A stretch of 57,381 nt of DNA, from positions 1 to 57,381 of the forward strand of contig CAYPWL010000024.1 in the NCBI GenBank assembly GCA_964414425.1, read 5' to 3'. The notes under the pieces are model-generated. The model saw only the letters and a program-made list of their open reading frames with translations. It was not told the DNA's origin and ran no database searches. Every line of letters begins with the position of its first letter. The first letter of the stretch is position 1. Positions 27,774-36,845 of the stretch are shown here, piece by piece. The translations under genes and the position numbers were made by a program. This DNA is from GYS-P2D sp964414425 (GTDB lineage Bacteria > Bacteroidota > Bacteroidia > Chitinophagales > Saprospiraceae).

Positions 27774-28829
27774 ATGAAACTACCGATAGCAGCAACTATC
27801 CTATTGCTACTCTGGGTGATCTTGTGGAGTTGCAGTTCTTCAAAAGAGGGAGTGCTCTTCGATGTAACGCCCTATGAGACGCTGGCGGAGTATGGCTTTT
27901 TTACGGGGGACATCGCTGAGATGAATCCTGCTGATGGAGTCTTACCTTATGACTTGAGCAATCCGCTATTTTCGGACTATGCGCATAAGGCACGGTTCGT
28001 ATGGATGCCTGAGGGAACCTCTGCTCAATATACCGATGAAGGCATCTTGGACTTCCCAGATGATGCAATTTTGATTAAATCATTCTACTATCAGCATGAT
28101 GAGCGAGATCATGCTGCTGGTCGGCGTATCATAGAGACCCGACTACTCATAAACAATGGTGATCATTGGGAAGCCAGATCCTATGTTTGGAATGAAGAGC
28201 AGACCCAAGCCGTCTATGATGTCATCGGCGATATCACTCCTGTCTCCTGGACAAACAGCTCAGGACAACAGATGAATGTCGACTACATCATACCTAATAA
28301 AAATCAATGCAAAGGATGTCACTACTACGATGGCAAACAAATCCCAATAGGTCCTAAAGTCGGAAATCTCAATAAATCCTTCGCCTATCTTGATGGCACG
28401 ATGAATCAGCTTGACAAGTGGCAGCAGGTGGGATACCTCACTGGTGTTCCTACAGACGTTACTCCTCATCAATGGGCAACTTGGGATGATCCAGACTCTG
28501 GCAACTTGCATAGCCGTGCCATGGGATATCTCGATATCAATTGTCGACATTGCCACAATCCTCAGGGTCCTGCTAACACTACAGGTTTAACCCTCCGAGC
28601 TGATGCTCCCTCGGATGGACAGATAGGTATCTACAAGTCGAGCGTCGCTGCTGGTGCAGGCACTGGTGGTAATGAATTCAACATCGTCCCAGGGCATCCA
28701 GAGCAATCTATACTATACTATAGGATGGCGTCCACAGATCCCGCCGCTATGATGCCAGAATTGGGTCGGCGTACCGCACATGTAGAAGGACTGGCGCTGA
28801 TAGAAGATTGGATAGAGGGGATGGAGTAG
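27774..28829 (+). CDS. SO2930/HNE_0200-family diheme c-type cytochrome lipoprotein
   Basis: About 351 residues from the ATG at 27774, which starts a lipoprotein signal (LWSC, Cys20). It has two haem c attachment motifs, CKGCH (near 28309) and CRHCH (near 28540). Both sit in sequence typical of the family: FSDYAHKARFVWMPEG early, IIPNKNQCKGCHY, and YLDINCRHCHNPQGPANTTG. A late AMMPELGRR segment offers a possible axial methionine. It is probably an electron-transfer or haem enzyme partner on the periplasmic side, working with the beta-helix lipoprotein upstream (10-base gap). The substrate or redox partner has not been established. Confidence 0.88.
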   Translation: MKLPIAATILLLLWVILWSCSSSKEGVLFDVTPYETLAEYGFFTGDIAEMNPADGVLPYDLSNPLFSDYAHKARFVWMPEGTSAQYTDEGILDFPDDAILIKSFYYQHDERDHAAGRRIIETRLLINNGDHWEARSYVWNEEQTQAVYDVIGDITPVSWTNSSGQQMNVDYIIPNKNQCKGCHYYDGKQIPIGPKVGNLNKSFAYLDGTMNQLDKWQQVGYLTGVPTDVTPHQWATWDDPDSGNLHSRAMGYLDINCRHCHNPQGPANTTGLTLRADAPSDGQIGIYKSSVAAGAGTGGNEFNIVPGHPEQSILYYRMASTDPAAMMPELGRRTAHVEGLALIEDWIEGME

Positions 28830-29006
28830 AAAGTTGAAAAGTAGAAAGTTCAAAGTAGCTGCGGGTGACAAGTGACAAGTTGGATAGTTTAAAGTTGTTA
28901 GATACAAACAACTGAGTTATTCTTTTACTTAGTACTTGTTACTTGACTCTTGAAGCTAAACTTGACGTTTGCACTAAATCCTTGAGTCTTCTTACTTGAA
29001 ACTTGC
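28830..29006. repeat. Degenerate AAAGT/ACTTG repeats between convergent genes
   Basis: The left half is built from imperfect copies of AGTTGAAAAGTAGAAAGTT-like units, and the right half from ACTTGTTACTTGACTC-like units, largely complementary to the left. The region can fold into a long imperfect hairpin between the convergent cytochrome and esterase genes and may end both transcripts. It looks like decayed tandem repeat DNA. Confidence 0.6.
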
Positions 29007-30023
29007 CTACTTGATACTAACCTCCAACTTCCTCAACACAAAATCCACATAACTCTCCCCACTCGGATCTTCGTATAGTATTGGGTCTTTGCCATAGTAA
29101 CAGACATTGGATAAGCCAACTTTATCTGCTTGCTCCTTGAGTGCTTTGACATGATAGGCATGGTGATAGATAACGTCTGGAGTTATGGGTGGCGCCACAG
29201 CTGTTAATACATTCTCTGCCCAAAACTCAGGATCGTCAGCACTCAAGAAGTCCATCATATCTACACGATCTCGGTATTGTTTGATCTCGTCAGTATTGTA
29301 TTCCTCTAAGGTGCTTACTCCATAAAATTGAGCTATCCCAGCAGCATTCACAGCAGTCACCATCGACCAAGGAATACCATACTCTGGAAACACATCATTG
29401 ATCCATCGATCTTCGATATCATAGCTGCACTGCGTCTGAAAGATGGCGATACCGCTTACCCTTGTGGACTCCCGAAAGACCGGATCAGGACTATCAGGAT
29501 CTTTCATATCGTCTTGCATAGCCACCCATAGCGATGCTCCAGCACCCGCTGAACCGCCTGACATGACGATTCTGTTTTTGTCAATGTTGTAGGCAGCAGC
29601 GTTGCTTCTGATATATTGCAATGCTCGCTTGGCATCCAAAAGACACTTTATCACACCTACATCCTCACCTGCAGGATTTAATAAACTGTAGTTGATACTC
29701 GCGACAGCCACTCCTTGCTGGAGGAGCGATCTGATGTTCTGGAGGTTGTAATCTCCAAGAACTCGCTCCTTGTCACCATTGATAAATCCACCACCATGTA
29801 TGTATAGCAATAGGCCCATGGGTTCAGAGCTCTTCGGCAAGATGAGATCAAATCGGGCTCTCTCATGATCATCATAGGATAGATCCTCCACGAAGCTTAC
29901 ATCGAGATCCGCTATCTTCTGCGGAAGCGTCGTGTACTCCAATTGTGCCATTATAGTCTGCGCAACTAAAACAAAGGGAAGCACCCAAATCAGACGTTGA
30001 AAGACTTTATTCATGTATATCAA
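29007..30023 (-). CDS. Secreted alpha/beta hydrolase, HSL-type esterase
   Basis: A 338-residue protein with an N-terminal signal (hydrophobic segment to about residue 25, ending in TIMAQ). The oxyanion motif is YIHGGGFI and the nucleophile elbow GGSAGAGAS, both typical of hormone-sensitive-lipase/BD-FAE-like esterases. The catalytic acid is probably the Asp of the late TPDVIYHH segment; the His is nearby in YHAYHVKAL. The likely reaction is ester hydrolysis in the periplasm, perhaps on acetylated sugars or short-chain esters. No partner gene suggests a substrate; it is flanked on both sides by degenerate repeat DNA. Confidence 0.87.
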   Translation of the reverse strand: MIYMNKVFQRLIWVLPFVLVAQTIMAQLEYTTLPQKIADLDVSFVEDLSYDDHERARFDLILPKSSEPMGLLLYIHGGGFINGDKERVLGDYNLQNIRSLLQQGVAVASINYSLLNPAGEDVGVIKCLLDAKRALQYIRSNAAAYNIDKNRIVMSGGSAGAGASLWVAMQDDMKDPDSPDPVFRESTRVSGIAIFQTQCSYDIEDRWINDVFPEYGIPWSMVTAVNAAGIAQFYGVSTLEEYNTDEIKQYRDRVDMMDFLSADDPEFWAENVLTAVAPPITPDVIYHHAYHVKALKEQADKVGLSNVCYYGKDPILYEDPSGESYVDFVLRKLEVSIK

Positions 30024-30044
30024 TTCTATCTACAATATTAATCA

Positions 30045-30125
30045 TTAAATCTCCTGAACTCAACACTCAATACTCGATACTAATCACTCGATGCTTGACA
30101 CCCACTACCCGCTACTAACTAACCG
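30045..30125. repeat. Degenerate ACTCGATACT-type tandem repeats
   Basis: About eight imperfect copies of a 9-10 base unit (AACACTCAAT, ACTCGATACT, CACTCGATGC, CACTACCCGC) in a row, just upstream of the esterase start on its promoter side. The same type of DNA lies on the other side of the esterase. Confidence 0.55.
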
Positions 30126-30176
30126 CCACAGATTTATCCCTACCTTTCCACTTCAAAACATTACAACTTCTAACTA

Positions 30177-30593
30177 ATGATAAAAGTCTGCGGTATCGTA
30201 CTAAAAGCTAACGAAATGATCTCTGTTGTCCTCGAAGGGACTGTGGACGATTATCAAATTGTCTCTACCTCATTTGACAAGTATAAGTTGGCAGAACCTA
30301 AGGATCAGGAGGCCGTCAAAAAATTTAAATCAGACATTCACGAGTTTTTTGATTACGAGGACTTCCACGCCATTGGGATCAAGGAGCGCATTGCTAAAGG
30401 GAGGTTTGCAGGTGGCGCTATGACATTTAAGATGGAGGGTTTGATACAGATTACGGACTACCCCGTACAGATCATACATAGCAACCGTATCAAAGCAAAA
30501 ACCAAGGATAAAATCATCCCGATCGATGAGGTCAAGAAATATCAAGAAGACGCACTCTTGACTGCTTTCTATCTTTTGCATGAAGCTCAGTAA
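30177..30593 (+). CDS. DUF3010 family protein
   Basis: A 138-residue protein starting MIKVCGIVLKANEMISVVLE, the conserved opening of DUF3010, followed by FHAIGIKERIAKGRFAGGAM and the C-terminal EDALLTAFYLL. The fold is thought to be RNase H-like, but function is not established. It has no signal or membrane segment, so it is cytosolic. It reads in the same direction as the quinone oxidoreductase 52 bases on, which could mean shared transcription. Confidence 0.8.
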   Translation: MIKVCGIVLKANEMISVVLEGTVDDYQIVSTSFDKYKLAEPKDQEAVKKFKSDIHEFFDYEDFHAIGIKERIAKGRFAGGAMTFKMEGLIQITDYPVQIIHSNRIKAKTKDKIIPIDEVKKYQEDALLTAFYLLHEAQ

Positions 30594-30645
30594 TCTGTAG
30601 CGCTGTTATGGCTTGAAATGCTATCTTTCGCCTAAATAACTCTAC

Positions 30646-31668
30646 ATGAAAGCCATACATCTCACTCGTTACGGCAATAGTGATAAGGCATTTGAAATAC
30701 GCGACATCGACATCCCCTCGCCAGGACCACAAGAGGTTTGTATCAAGGTCGTATCCTCAGGGCTCAACTTTGCTGATGTAGTTGCACGTAGAGGACTCTA
30801 TGATGATGCCCCACCTAATCCTGCCATTATCGGCTATGATGTGGCTGGCTATGTCCATGCAATAGGTAGCGACGTGGTTGACTTTGCTGTCGGACAGAAG
30901 GTCGTGGCACTCACCAGATTTGGAGGATATGCAGAGTATGCCGTATCACAAGTTGAGGGCGTTGCGGTGTTACCTGACGACTATGACTTTCATCAAGCCA
31001 CTGCCTTGGCTACACAAGCGGGCACCGCCTATTTTTGTGCGGAAGAGTGTGTATCTCTACATGAAGGAGACAATGTCTTAATCCAAGCTGCAGCTGGCGG
31101 TGTCGGCAGCATACTCGTCCAGATCGCCAAGCATCGTGGCTGTCATGTTTATGGCACTGCTTCAATTAAGAAGCAAGGCTTCCTCAAGCAAAATGGTGTT
31201 GACACTCCAATAGATTATACATCTCAGAGTTTTAAGGATATCATCAAGCGAGATCATCCCAATGGTATTGATGTGGTCTTCGATAGTATCGGAGGCAAGA
31301 GCTTCTCCCATGGAATGAAAGTTCTGGGACCCGGAGGACGCATGGTTAGCTATGGTGCAGCCTCACAGATTAATGGTAATAAGACGAATAAGCTCAAGGC
31401 CGCAGGAGTGGTCTTTGGTTTTGGGATATTTAGCCCTATTGCGCTATTACTACAGTCCAAAGCCATCATCACCGTCAACATGCTCCGTATAGCAGATCAC
31501 AAACCTAACGTCCTCCAGTATGTGATGAAAGAAACGGTAAAGCTGGCAGAACAAGGGGTAATCAGTCCAACGCTAAGTAAGACTTTTAAAGCAGAAGATG
31601 TTGCTCATGCTCACGACTATCTGGAGAGTAGGCAGTCTATTGGTAAGGTGACCTTAAGTTGGGAGTGA
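30646..31668 (+). CDS. Zeta-crystallin-like NADPH:quinone oxidoreductase (MDR, VAT1-like)
   Basis: A 340-residue MDR reductase. It shows GLNFADVVARRGLYDDAP, then GYDVAGYV, QAAAGGVGSILVQIAK (NADPH-binding) and YGAASQINGN. No structural zinc cysteines are seen, which fits the quinone reductase/VAT-1 branch. The expected reaction is NADPH-dependent reduction of quinones or of enal/enone substrates in the cytosol. Length is as usual. It may be co-transcribed with the DUF3010 gene just upstream. Confidence 0.9.
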   Translation: MKAIHLTRYGNSDKAFEIRDIDIPSPGPQEVCIKVVSSGLNFADVVARRGLYDDAPPNPAIIGYDVAGYVHAIGSDVVDFAVGQKVVALTRFGGYAEYAVSQVEGVAVLPDDYDFHQATALATQAGTAYFCAEECVSLHEGDNVLIQAAAGGVGSILVQIAKHRGCHVYGTASIKKQGFLKQNGVDTPIDYTSQSFKDIIKRDHPNGIDVVFDSIGGKSFSHGMKVLGPGGRMVSYGAASQINGNKTNKLKAAGVVFGFGIFSPIALLLQSKAIITVNMLRIADHKPNVLQYVMKETVKLAEQGVISPTLSKTFKAEDVAHAHDYLESRQSIGKVTLSWE

Positions 31669-31868
31669 CCCAGAATTGTATATTCTTATAATCCGCCCAA
31701 TATCCTTTCTGATTGATTACGATCAGTCCTTGGGGGTAATATGATTACATAAGAGCAGCTGTATATGCTCTATCGCAAGCACTCGGATCTTTCTTGTAAT
31801 TTGTAGGAATATAGAACTGTCAAGCGTTACAGCATTAATCAAATAAACCGCAAATAATATTTGAAAAC

Positions 31869-32255
31869 TTGCACGAGAGCTGCGGAATCTTCGCCACTTT
31901 TTTAGGTACGCTGATCGGAGGAGAGATTTTGCTTCTAAGGTCAATCTTTAGTGCCAAGCTAGGTATGTTCAGCTATTCCTGGACATTAGTTGCGGGATTC
32001 TTAGGTGCTTATATACAAGCTTGGATTAAGTTTCTGATTGCTAAAAAACATGTCGTTAGATTGTTGAATAAGAAACCGTCATTACGGGCAAAATTAGACA
32101 AAGCTAGTGTTTGGTTTGACAAGCGCCCTTATGCCATTCTATCGGTTTATAAGCTATTTTATGGCATGACGACCATCATCATATTGATGGCAGTCTTAAA
32201 GGACATGAGTTATGTGAGATTTGGATTTCATCTGGCGATGGCAATCGGTATCTGA
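31869..32255 (+). pseudogene. C-terminally truncated DedA-like (VTT domain) membrane protein
   Basis: An open stretch of 128 codons starting from a TTG. It shows the DedA pattern: FATFLGTLIGGEILLL helix, YSWTLVAGFLGAYIQAWIKF, then a basic segment KKPSLRAKLDKASVWFDKRP and YAILSVYKLFYGMTTIIIL. Intact DedA proteins continue with a further helix and about 60 residues, but here TGA follows FHLAMAIGI. The N terminus also lacks a good start and the cytosolic lead. It appears to be a fragment in a decayed region. Confidence 0.6.
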
Positions 32256-32789
32256 GTGACCATACTGGTCGGGTTCGGCCCTCCAGGTTCTGTCGGGATT
32301 GATGATATCACATTTCATGGCACCAACTCTACGATAAGTCGACCAGGCCCCATAGTATTGGGACCTAATGGTAGGCTTTGGCTAACAGAACAGCAGAATT
32401 CTCCAAATTCGATTACCGCTGGGATGTATGTCATGGAAAATCCTACCACCGATGCTTCATTCAACAATCTTAGGACGCATGCCTACAAGAACATGGTAAT
32501 CCACCCAAGCTACATCGATGTCTCAAGTGATGGATACATCTATATTGTCCAAAACGGAACAGGTATTACCAAGATTAAATACAATGAAGAAGAAGACGAG
32601 TATATCAGTGTCAGCGATGTATGTATCGAACTATTAGAGGAACCTCTGTCTGATATCTACGCCATAAAGGATTCGCTGAATCATTATGACATTGACATCT
32701 TATATGCCGATGGTACGATTCATTCCAGCCTCGATAACTCTTGCCACAATAGATGCTATGACATTGCCTCCGGATCTATTCTTTGTTAG
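32256..32789 (+). pseudogene. Fragment of a beta-propeller-like protein
   Basis: The frame goes on directly after the DedA-like stop but with unrelated sequence: GPNGRLWLTEQQNSP, SSDGYIYIVQNGTGITKIKY and similar strands, resembling blades of a secreted beta-propeller. It has no signal peptide and no sensible start codon. About 177 codons remain. Probably a leftover of a larger secreted gene joined to the DedA fragment by deletion; the family is uncertain. Confidence 0.4.
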
Positions 32790-33332
32790 AGTGACAAGGA
32801 TAGGCAATAGTGATCTTCAATTGCAGACGAACATCAAGGAATAACTGACTCATATAAGGAGCGAGGTGATTTAGAGATTACACGGACACCTTTAGGTGGG
32901 CAACATAAATTACAATAGGTGACTATGTCTATCAATCCTAAGTGGTTAGGGTACTTAGGATCTATCTCTTATCCACTAGAGGCAGGTAAATCTGTTGATA
33001 TGACTAATCGTCGCAGTTAATGAAGATAGCGCCTAAGACTATCCGAAAAATAGTCAATCCATAGCCAAGGGACCTTATAAGCTACAAGTGATTGGCAATA
33101 CATATATAAGTTTTAGTCTATCTTCACTGACTAACTATGAACTTGGCACAAGGAAACGAAGGAACTGAAAGTCTCGTTGGTTAAATATGCATCAACGAAG
33201 AACATAATATGACCATAATTCTATCCTACTCAGATAGTAGTACATCGCCATCTTATATTCATCCACCGTTACCTCAAACTTTGAAATTAACTTGTCAATT
33301 AAAAATGACATCAAACTATAAATATTTCTTGT
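32790..33332. other. Gene-free decayed region
   Basis: About 540 bases with stops in every frame. One short stretch (near 32926-33019) reads MSINPKWLGYLGSISYPLEA and may be another scrap of coding DNA, but I cannot assign it. No repeats, hairpins or transposase remains were found. Confidence 0.5.
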
Positions 33333-34106
33333 ATGTGTAATTTAAAAACTCTCACAGCTGTCTTTATCGTTCTATTGTATTCAGTATCATGTTCAAACAA
33401 GAACGATGAAACAGTAATTCAAAATACGGATCCCCTCTTTCCTAATTCCATCGTTTCTACCGAAATCGATTTTATTCGAGAAATGGATGAGGACAAGTTT
33501 GAATCTATTCTTTTTCTAGGCCGAGAAGACAAAGAGATGCCAGATAAAAGGACAGATCAGTTGTTTGATACGAATACGTTTGTCTTTCAAGTGAATTTTA
33601 CAGAGGGTAATACCATTGAAATTTGGGCACATAGTAGCTTTTCTACCGAAGAAGCAGCAGAAGGCTTCGCACAAAAAATAGTTAATCGATTGGGTAAATT
33701 ACCTGATAATATGAGGAATAATATTTCTCATGTAGTATTACATAGAGGTAATGAGACTGCGTTTGCAGAAGCCGAGGCAAACTTCTTTGTTGTTTATTCA
33801 GAAAATATAGATGTCAGAATAAGTAATAATGATTTTGAAGAAACTATATTTCACGAAAGTGTTCACGCCACTTTAGATGCTATTCATCTTCAAAATACCC
33901 AATGGTTATTAGCTCAACAAAATGATAATTCATTTATTACAGAGTTTGCAGAAAACAATCCAAACAAAGAAGATTTAGCTGAAACAGCACTATTTGTATA
34001 TACCTTTAATAACTTTCCAGAAAGATTACCTCAAAATGTGAGGGAATGGATGAGTAATAACTTAACTAACAAAATGAACTTTATCACGACGACTATTTTC
34101 AATTAA
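33333..34106 (+). CDS. Lipoprotein with HExxH metallopeptidase motif
   Basis: A 257-residue protein with a lipoprotein signal (SVSC, Cys20). Residues 174-178 are HESVH in the context EETIFHESVHATLDAIH, a zincin-type zinc site with Glu175 as likely catalyst. The ligand downstream is not clear; Glu or Asp in NKEDLAETALFVY is a candidate. No other domain is recognised. The gene and its flanks are visibly more AT-rich than the window average, suggesting recent transfer. Location is outside the inner membrane; role unknown, perhaps secreted-peptidase-like. Confidence 0.72.
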   Translation: MCNLKTLTAVFIVLLYSVSCSNKNDETVIQNTDPLFPNSIVSTEIDFIREMDEDKFESILFLGREDKEMPDKRTDQLFDTNTFVFQVNFTEGNTIEIWAHSSFSTEEAAEGFAQKIVNRLGKLPDNMRNNISHVVLHRGNETAFAEAEANFFVVYSENIDVRISNNDFEETIFHESVHATLDAIHLQNTQWLLAQQNDNSFITEFAENNPNKEDLAETALFVYTFNNFPERLPQNVREWMSNNLTNKMNFITTTIFN

Positions 34107-34415
34107 GTAGTAGCTTTTTTTATGTTCATTGGTCAATAAGATTTGAATTCATTTACATTTTTATCGATCTCCGATAAAACGAAAAAATGAATAATCAAAA
34201 CATTCATTTTATGACAGAAAAATGAATAACCCAAACCACTAATTAAGACTTTGTCGATTAAATCGGCCAATACTTGAAATGAAAGCATAGATCGTAGGAT
34301 GGATTAAGATTCGAGAGTTAACTTAATGTAATCGTAATCCAGCATTCCTAAGTCAGAGATAAAATGTAAGATTTGTTAAAACCATTTTTATTGACCTGAT
34401 AATGAGTAACACAAC
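34107..34415. other. AT-rich intergenic region with short repeats
   Basis: It holds AAAAATGAATAA twice (34183-34194 and 34218-34229) with an inverted ATTCATTTT between them (34202-34210), and TTATCG/CGATAA (34161-34177). These may end the upstream transcript or be operator-like. No gene fragment is seen. Confidence 0.45.
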
Positions 34416-35135
34416 TTGCCAGTAGAACTATCAGAATCGAGAGACAACTGTTATCAATGCATGAGGCCTGCGAGCACCTGTATCTGTTCACGGTTGAACC
34501 CTCTGCAGACACGGACACGGTTTGTTGTCCTGATGCACCCCAAGGAGTACAGAAAAGAGAGGATAGGTACTGGTCGCATCACTAAGTTGCAACTTGAGAA
34601 TTCGGAATTAATAGTGGGAGTAGACTTCACCCAAAATGAACGCATCAACGAAATATTATCTGACGAGCAGAATAGGTCATTTTTACTTTATCCAAGTATA
34701 GATAGTTTTAATCTATCTGTAGCCGCAAGCACTGAAACAAAGGCGTTTTGGGGAGTAAGACCATACCTGTTTATACTAGATGGAACATGGCCCTGCGCCA
34801 GAAAAATGTTAAAGAAAAGTAAGAATCTTCAAAAACTTAAACGGGTAAGTTTTGATAATGAAATTACCTCCAAGTTTATTATAAAGCAGCAACCTGCACC
34901 ATTGTGCCTTAGTACAATCGAGTCGGTTTACACTGTAATAAATTTGCTTAGAAGGCTTGATGTGGAGCAATCAGATACTCAAGACTTCCTGACCCCATTC
35001 GAAAAATTAATAGAGTATCAGCTGGATTATAAACTCAATCCAAGTAGTAAGCACTATCGCTCGACAGAAAGTAAAGAAGTCCTACCTAAGAATCTATACA
35101 AGAAGAATGGTGATATGAACATCTTGCGTGAATAA
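34416..35135 (+). CDS. DTW-domain tRNA-uridine aminocarboxypropyltransferase
   Basis: A 239-residue protein with the DTW-domain landmarks: zinc-type cysteines in CYQCMRPASTCIC, MHPKEYRKERIGTGR for SAM, LDGTWPCARKM (the DTW core) and PAPLCLSTIESV. The family (YfiP/TapT) adds the aminocarboxypropyl group of SAM to uridine in tRNA. It starts at a TTG, since an in-frame stop lies 9 bases upstream and the nearest ATG (34402) is out of frame; starting at the later ATG (34464) would lose the first cysteines. Confidence 0.85.
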   Translation: MPVELSESRDNCYQCMRPASTCICSRLNPLQTRTRFVVLMHPKEYRKERIGTGRITKLQLENSELIVGVDFTQNERINEILSDEQNRSFLLYPSIDSFNLSVAASTETKAFWGVRPYLFILDGTWPCARKMLKKSKNLQKLKRVSFDNEITSKFIIKQQPAPLCLSTIESVYTVINLLRRLDVEQSDTQDFLTPFEKLIEYQLDYKLNPSSKHYRSTESKEVLPKNLYKKNGDMNILRE

Positions 35136-35208
35136 GGATCAGTCTATCATTAAGGCCTTCGACAAACTGCTATATTTTAGATGCTTTTGATAGATTTGGT
35201 CTGTAATT

Positions 35209-36066
35209 ATGACGTCAAGTTATCGTTCTGGAGTTATTGCAACCATCCTCGCCGCTATCATATGGAGTACTGGTGGTCTGTTTATTAAGCTACTACCACA
35301 ATCCGCCTATGCGATTTTGTTTTATCGAAGCATCTATGCTGCGATATTATTTTTAGTGGTATTCCGATCTAAAGTATTTAAGATCAACCGACTGACGCTT
35401 ATAGCCAGCTTTTTTTATACGATACTCTTGATATCATTTGTGCTCGCTACTAAGCTGACCACCGCTGCTAATGCAATCTTTCTGCAGTATACAGCCCCAG
35501 CCATGGTGCTACTCTTGGAACCGCTATTCTTTAAGATCAAGCTGATCAAGATTAACGTAATCACTGTAGTCATATCGATCGTTGGTATGTGTTTATTCTT
35601 CGTAGATGAGTTTTCGGGAACATTCAACTGGGGGATTGTGTATGCGAGTATATCTGGATTTGCATTAGCAGGGCTGGTTATCAGTCAGCGACTTAACTAT
35701 CAGTCTGCGCCTGAGTCTTCGATCTTCTTGGGTAATATATGGGTGGTGCTGATTATGCTACTATTTGCTCAACCTGACTTATCTGCTACTGAAGTCGAGC
35801 ATAGTATGTTGCTCTTCTTAGGATTTATACAAATCGGTGTAGGATATATGCTCTTCACCTCTGGACAGAAGATCTTGAGTGCCTTGGAGAGTTCACTCAT
35901 CGCCCTCCTCGAACCCATATTGAATCCTATCTGGGTTGTCATTGGGTATGGCGAGTATCCGTCTGTCTACGCAATTATAGGAGGATTAATCATCATAGCG
36001 GCTATAACCTTAAGGATGGTATTACTGAGATCAGATGAAACTCGACATCCTCCATTATCGTCATAA
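35209..36066 (+). CDS. EamA/DMT-family transporter
   Basis: A 285-residue protein with about ten transmembrane helices in two EamA halves. The first half starts AAIIWSTGGLFIKLLPQSAY and contains LTTAANAIFLQYTAPAMVLL; the second shows YMLFTSGQKILSALESSLIA and LLEPILNPIWVVIGYGEYP, a well-kept DMT signature. Such proteins export or import amino acids and other metabolites across the inner membrane. The substrate is not predictable. It lies 73 bases after the DTW gene in the same direction. Confidence 0.9.
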   Translation: MTSSYRSGVIATILAAIIWSTGGLFIKLLPQSAYAILFYRSIYAAILFLVVFRSKVFKINRLTLIASFFYTILLISFVLATKLTTAANAIFLQYTAPAMVLLLEPLFFKIKLIKINVITVVISIVGMCLFFVDEFSGTFNWGIVYASISGFALAGLVISQRLNYQSAPESSIFLGNIWVVLIMLLFAQPDLSATEVEHSMLLFLGFIQIGVGYMLFTSGQKILSALESSLIALLEPILNPIWVVIGYGEYPSVYAIIGGLIIIAAITLRMVLLRSDETRHPPLSS

Positions 36067-36228
36067 TATTACTACCCGTCTAATTGTCTATAACTATGTT
36101 AGCTTGGGTCTTATCGCAGATTCGTTCTTTAATCGATAGAGTATAAACAACAGATGATTGATTGTAACATGATGAGTGGCCAAAACTATATATTGGCTAT
36201 AAGTTTACTCTAAAACCTCGAACCCTCA

Positions 36229-36669
36229 ATGAACATCATCAAAGCATCTTTAGACCATCTCGATATCTTAACTGCACTCTTCGATGGATATATGATATTC
36301 TATAAGCAAGCATCTAATCATGACAAACATCGTGCATTCTTGCAGGACAGGATAAGCAATGAAGAAGCACATGCCTTCATAGCCTTAGATACGGATGGTG
36401 CTGGCATGGGCTTCACCCTACTCTATCCATCATTCTCCTCGGTGAGTCAAGCGCAGATCTATGTGCTCAACGACTTGTACGTGCATCCTGATTATCGTAG
36501 GCAGGGAGTTGCTGCGGCATTGATGGCAGCAGCAGGAGCTTACGGCAAAAATCAAGGTGGTATCCGTCTCCATCTGGAAACTGGTAGTGACAATGTATCT
36601 GCGCAAGCGCTATACGAGAAGGAAGGCTGGCTCAAGGAGACCAACTATTTTTACAGTTTAAATCTATAG
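36229..36669 (+). CDS. GNAT family N-acetyltransferase
   Basis: A 146-residue acetyltransferase. The acetyl-CoA-binding motif A is VLNDLYVHPDYRRQGVAAAL (Q/RxxGxA type), and motif B is near SAQALYEKEGWLKETNYFY. A single GNAT fold with no extra domain. Acceptor unknown. Free-standing gene with 160 bases of non-coding DNA before it. Confidence 0.88.
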   Translation: MNIIKASLDHLDILTALFDGYMIFYKQASNHDKHRAFLQDRISNEEAHAFIALDTDGAGMGFTLLYPSFSSVSQAQIYVLNDLYVHPDYRRQGVAAALMAAAGAYGKNQGGIRLHLETGSDNVSAQALYEKEGWLKETNYFYSLNL

Positions 36670-36845
36670 AGCTAAGGCTTTCATTCTTCCTTTTGATCTC
36701 CACGACTCTCCATGACATCATCTTCTATTCTTCTTTGCAATTTCCGCGACTTAGCATGACATAATTTCTCGCTAAGGCACAAAGACACTAAGGTTTATAG
36801 ATTACATAGACTGATGTAGCCACTCAATATCACTACCTTTCATGT
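36670..36845. other. Intergenic region with a CGCTAAGGCACAAAGAC-like degenerate repeat
   Basis: The segment TCGCTAAGGCACAAAGAC with ACTAAGG following (about 36772-36793) resembles the small tandem units found scattered between genes in many bacterial genomes. It is short and decayed here. Nothing else is recognised. Confidence 0.35.

Noticed and set aside
30045..30125. CRISPR array
   Set aside because: The repeat units are 9-10 bases, imperfect and without unique spacers; no cas genes are near.
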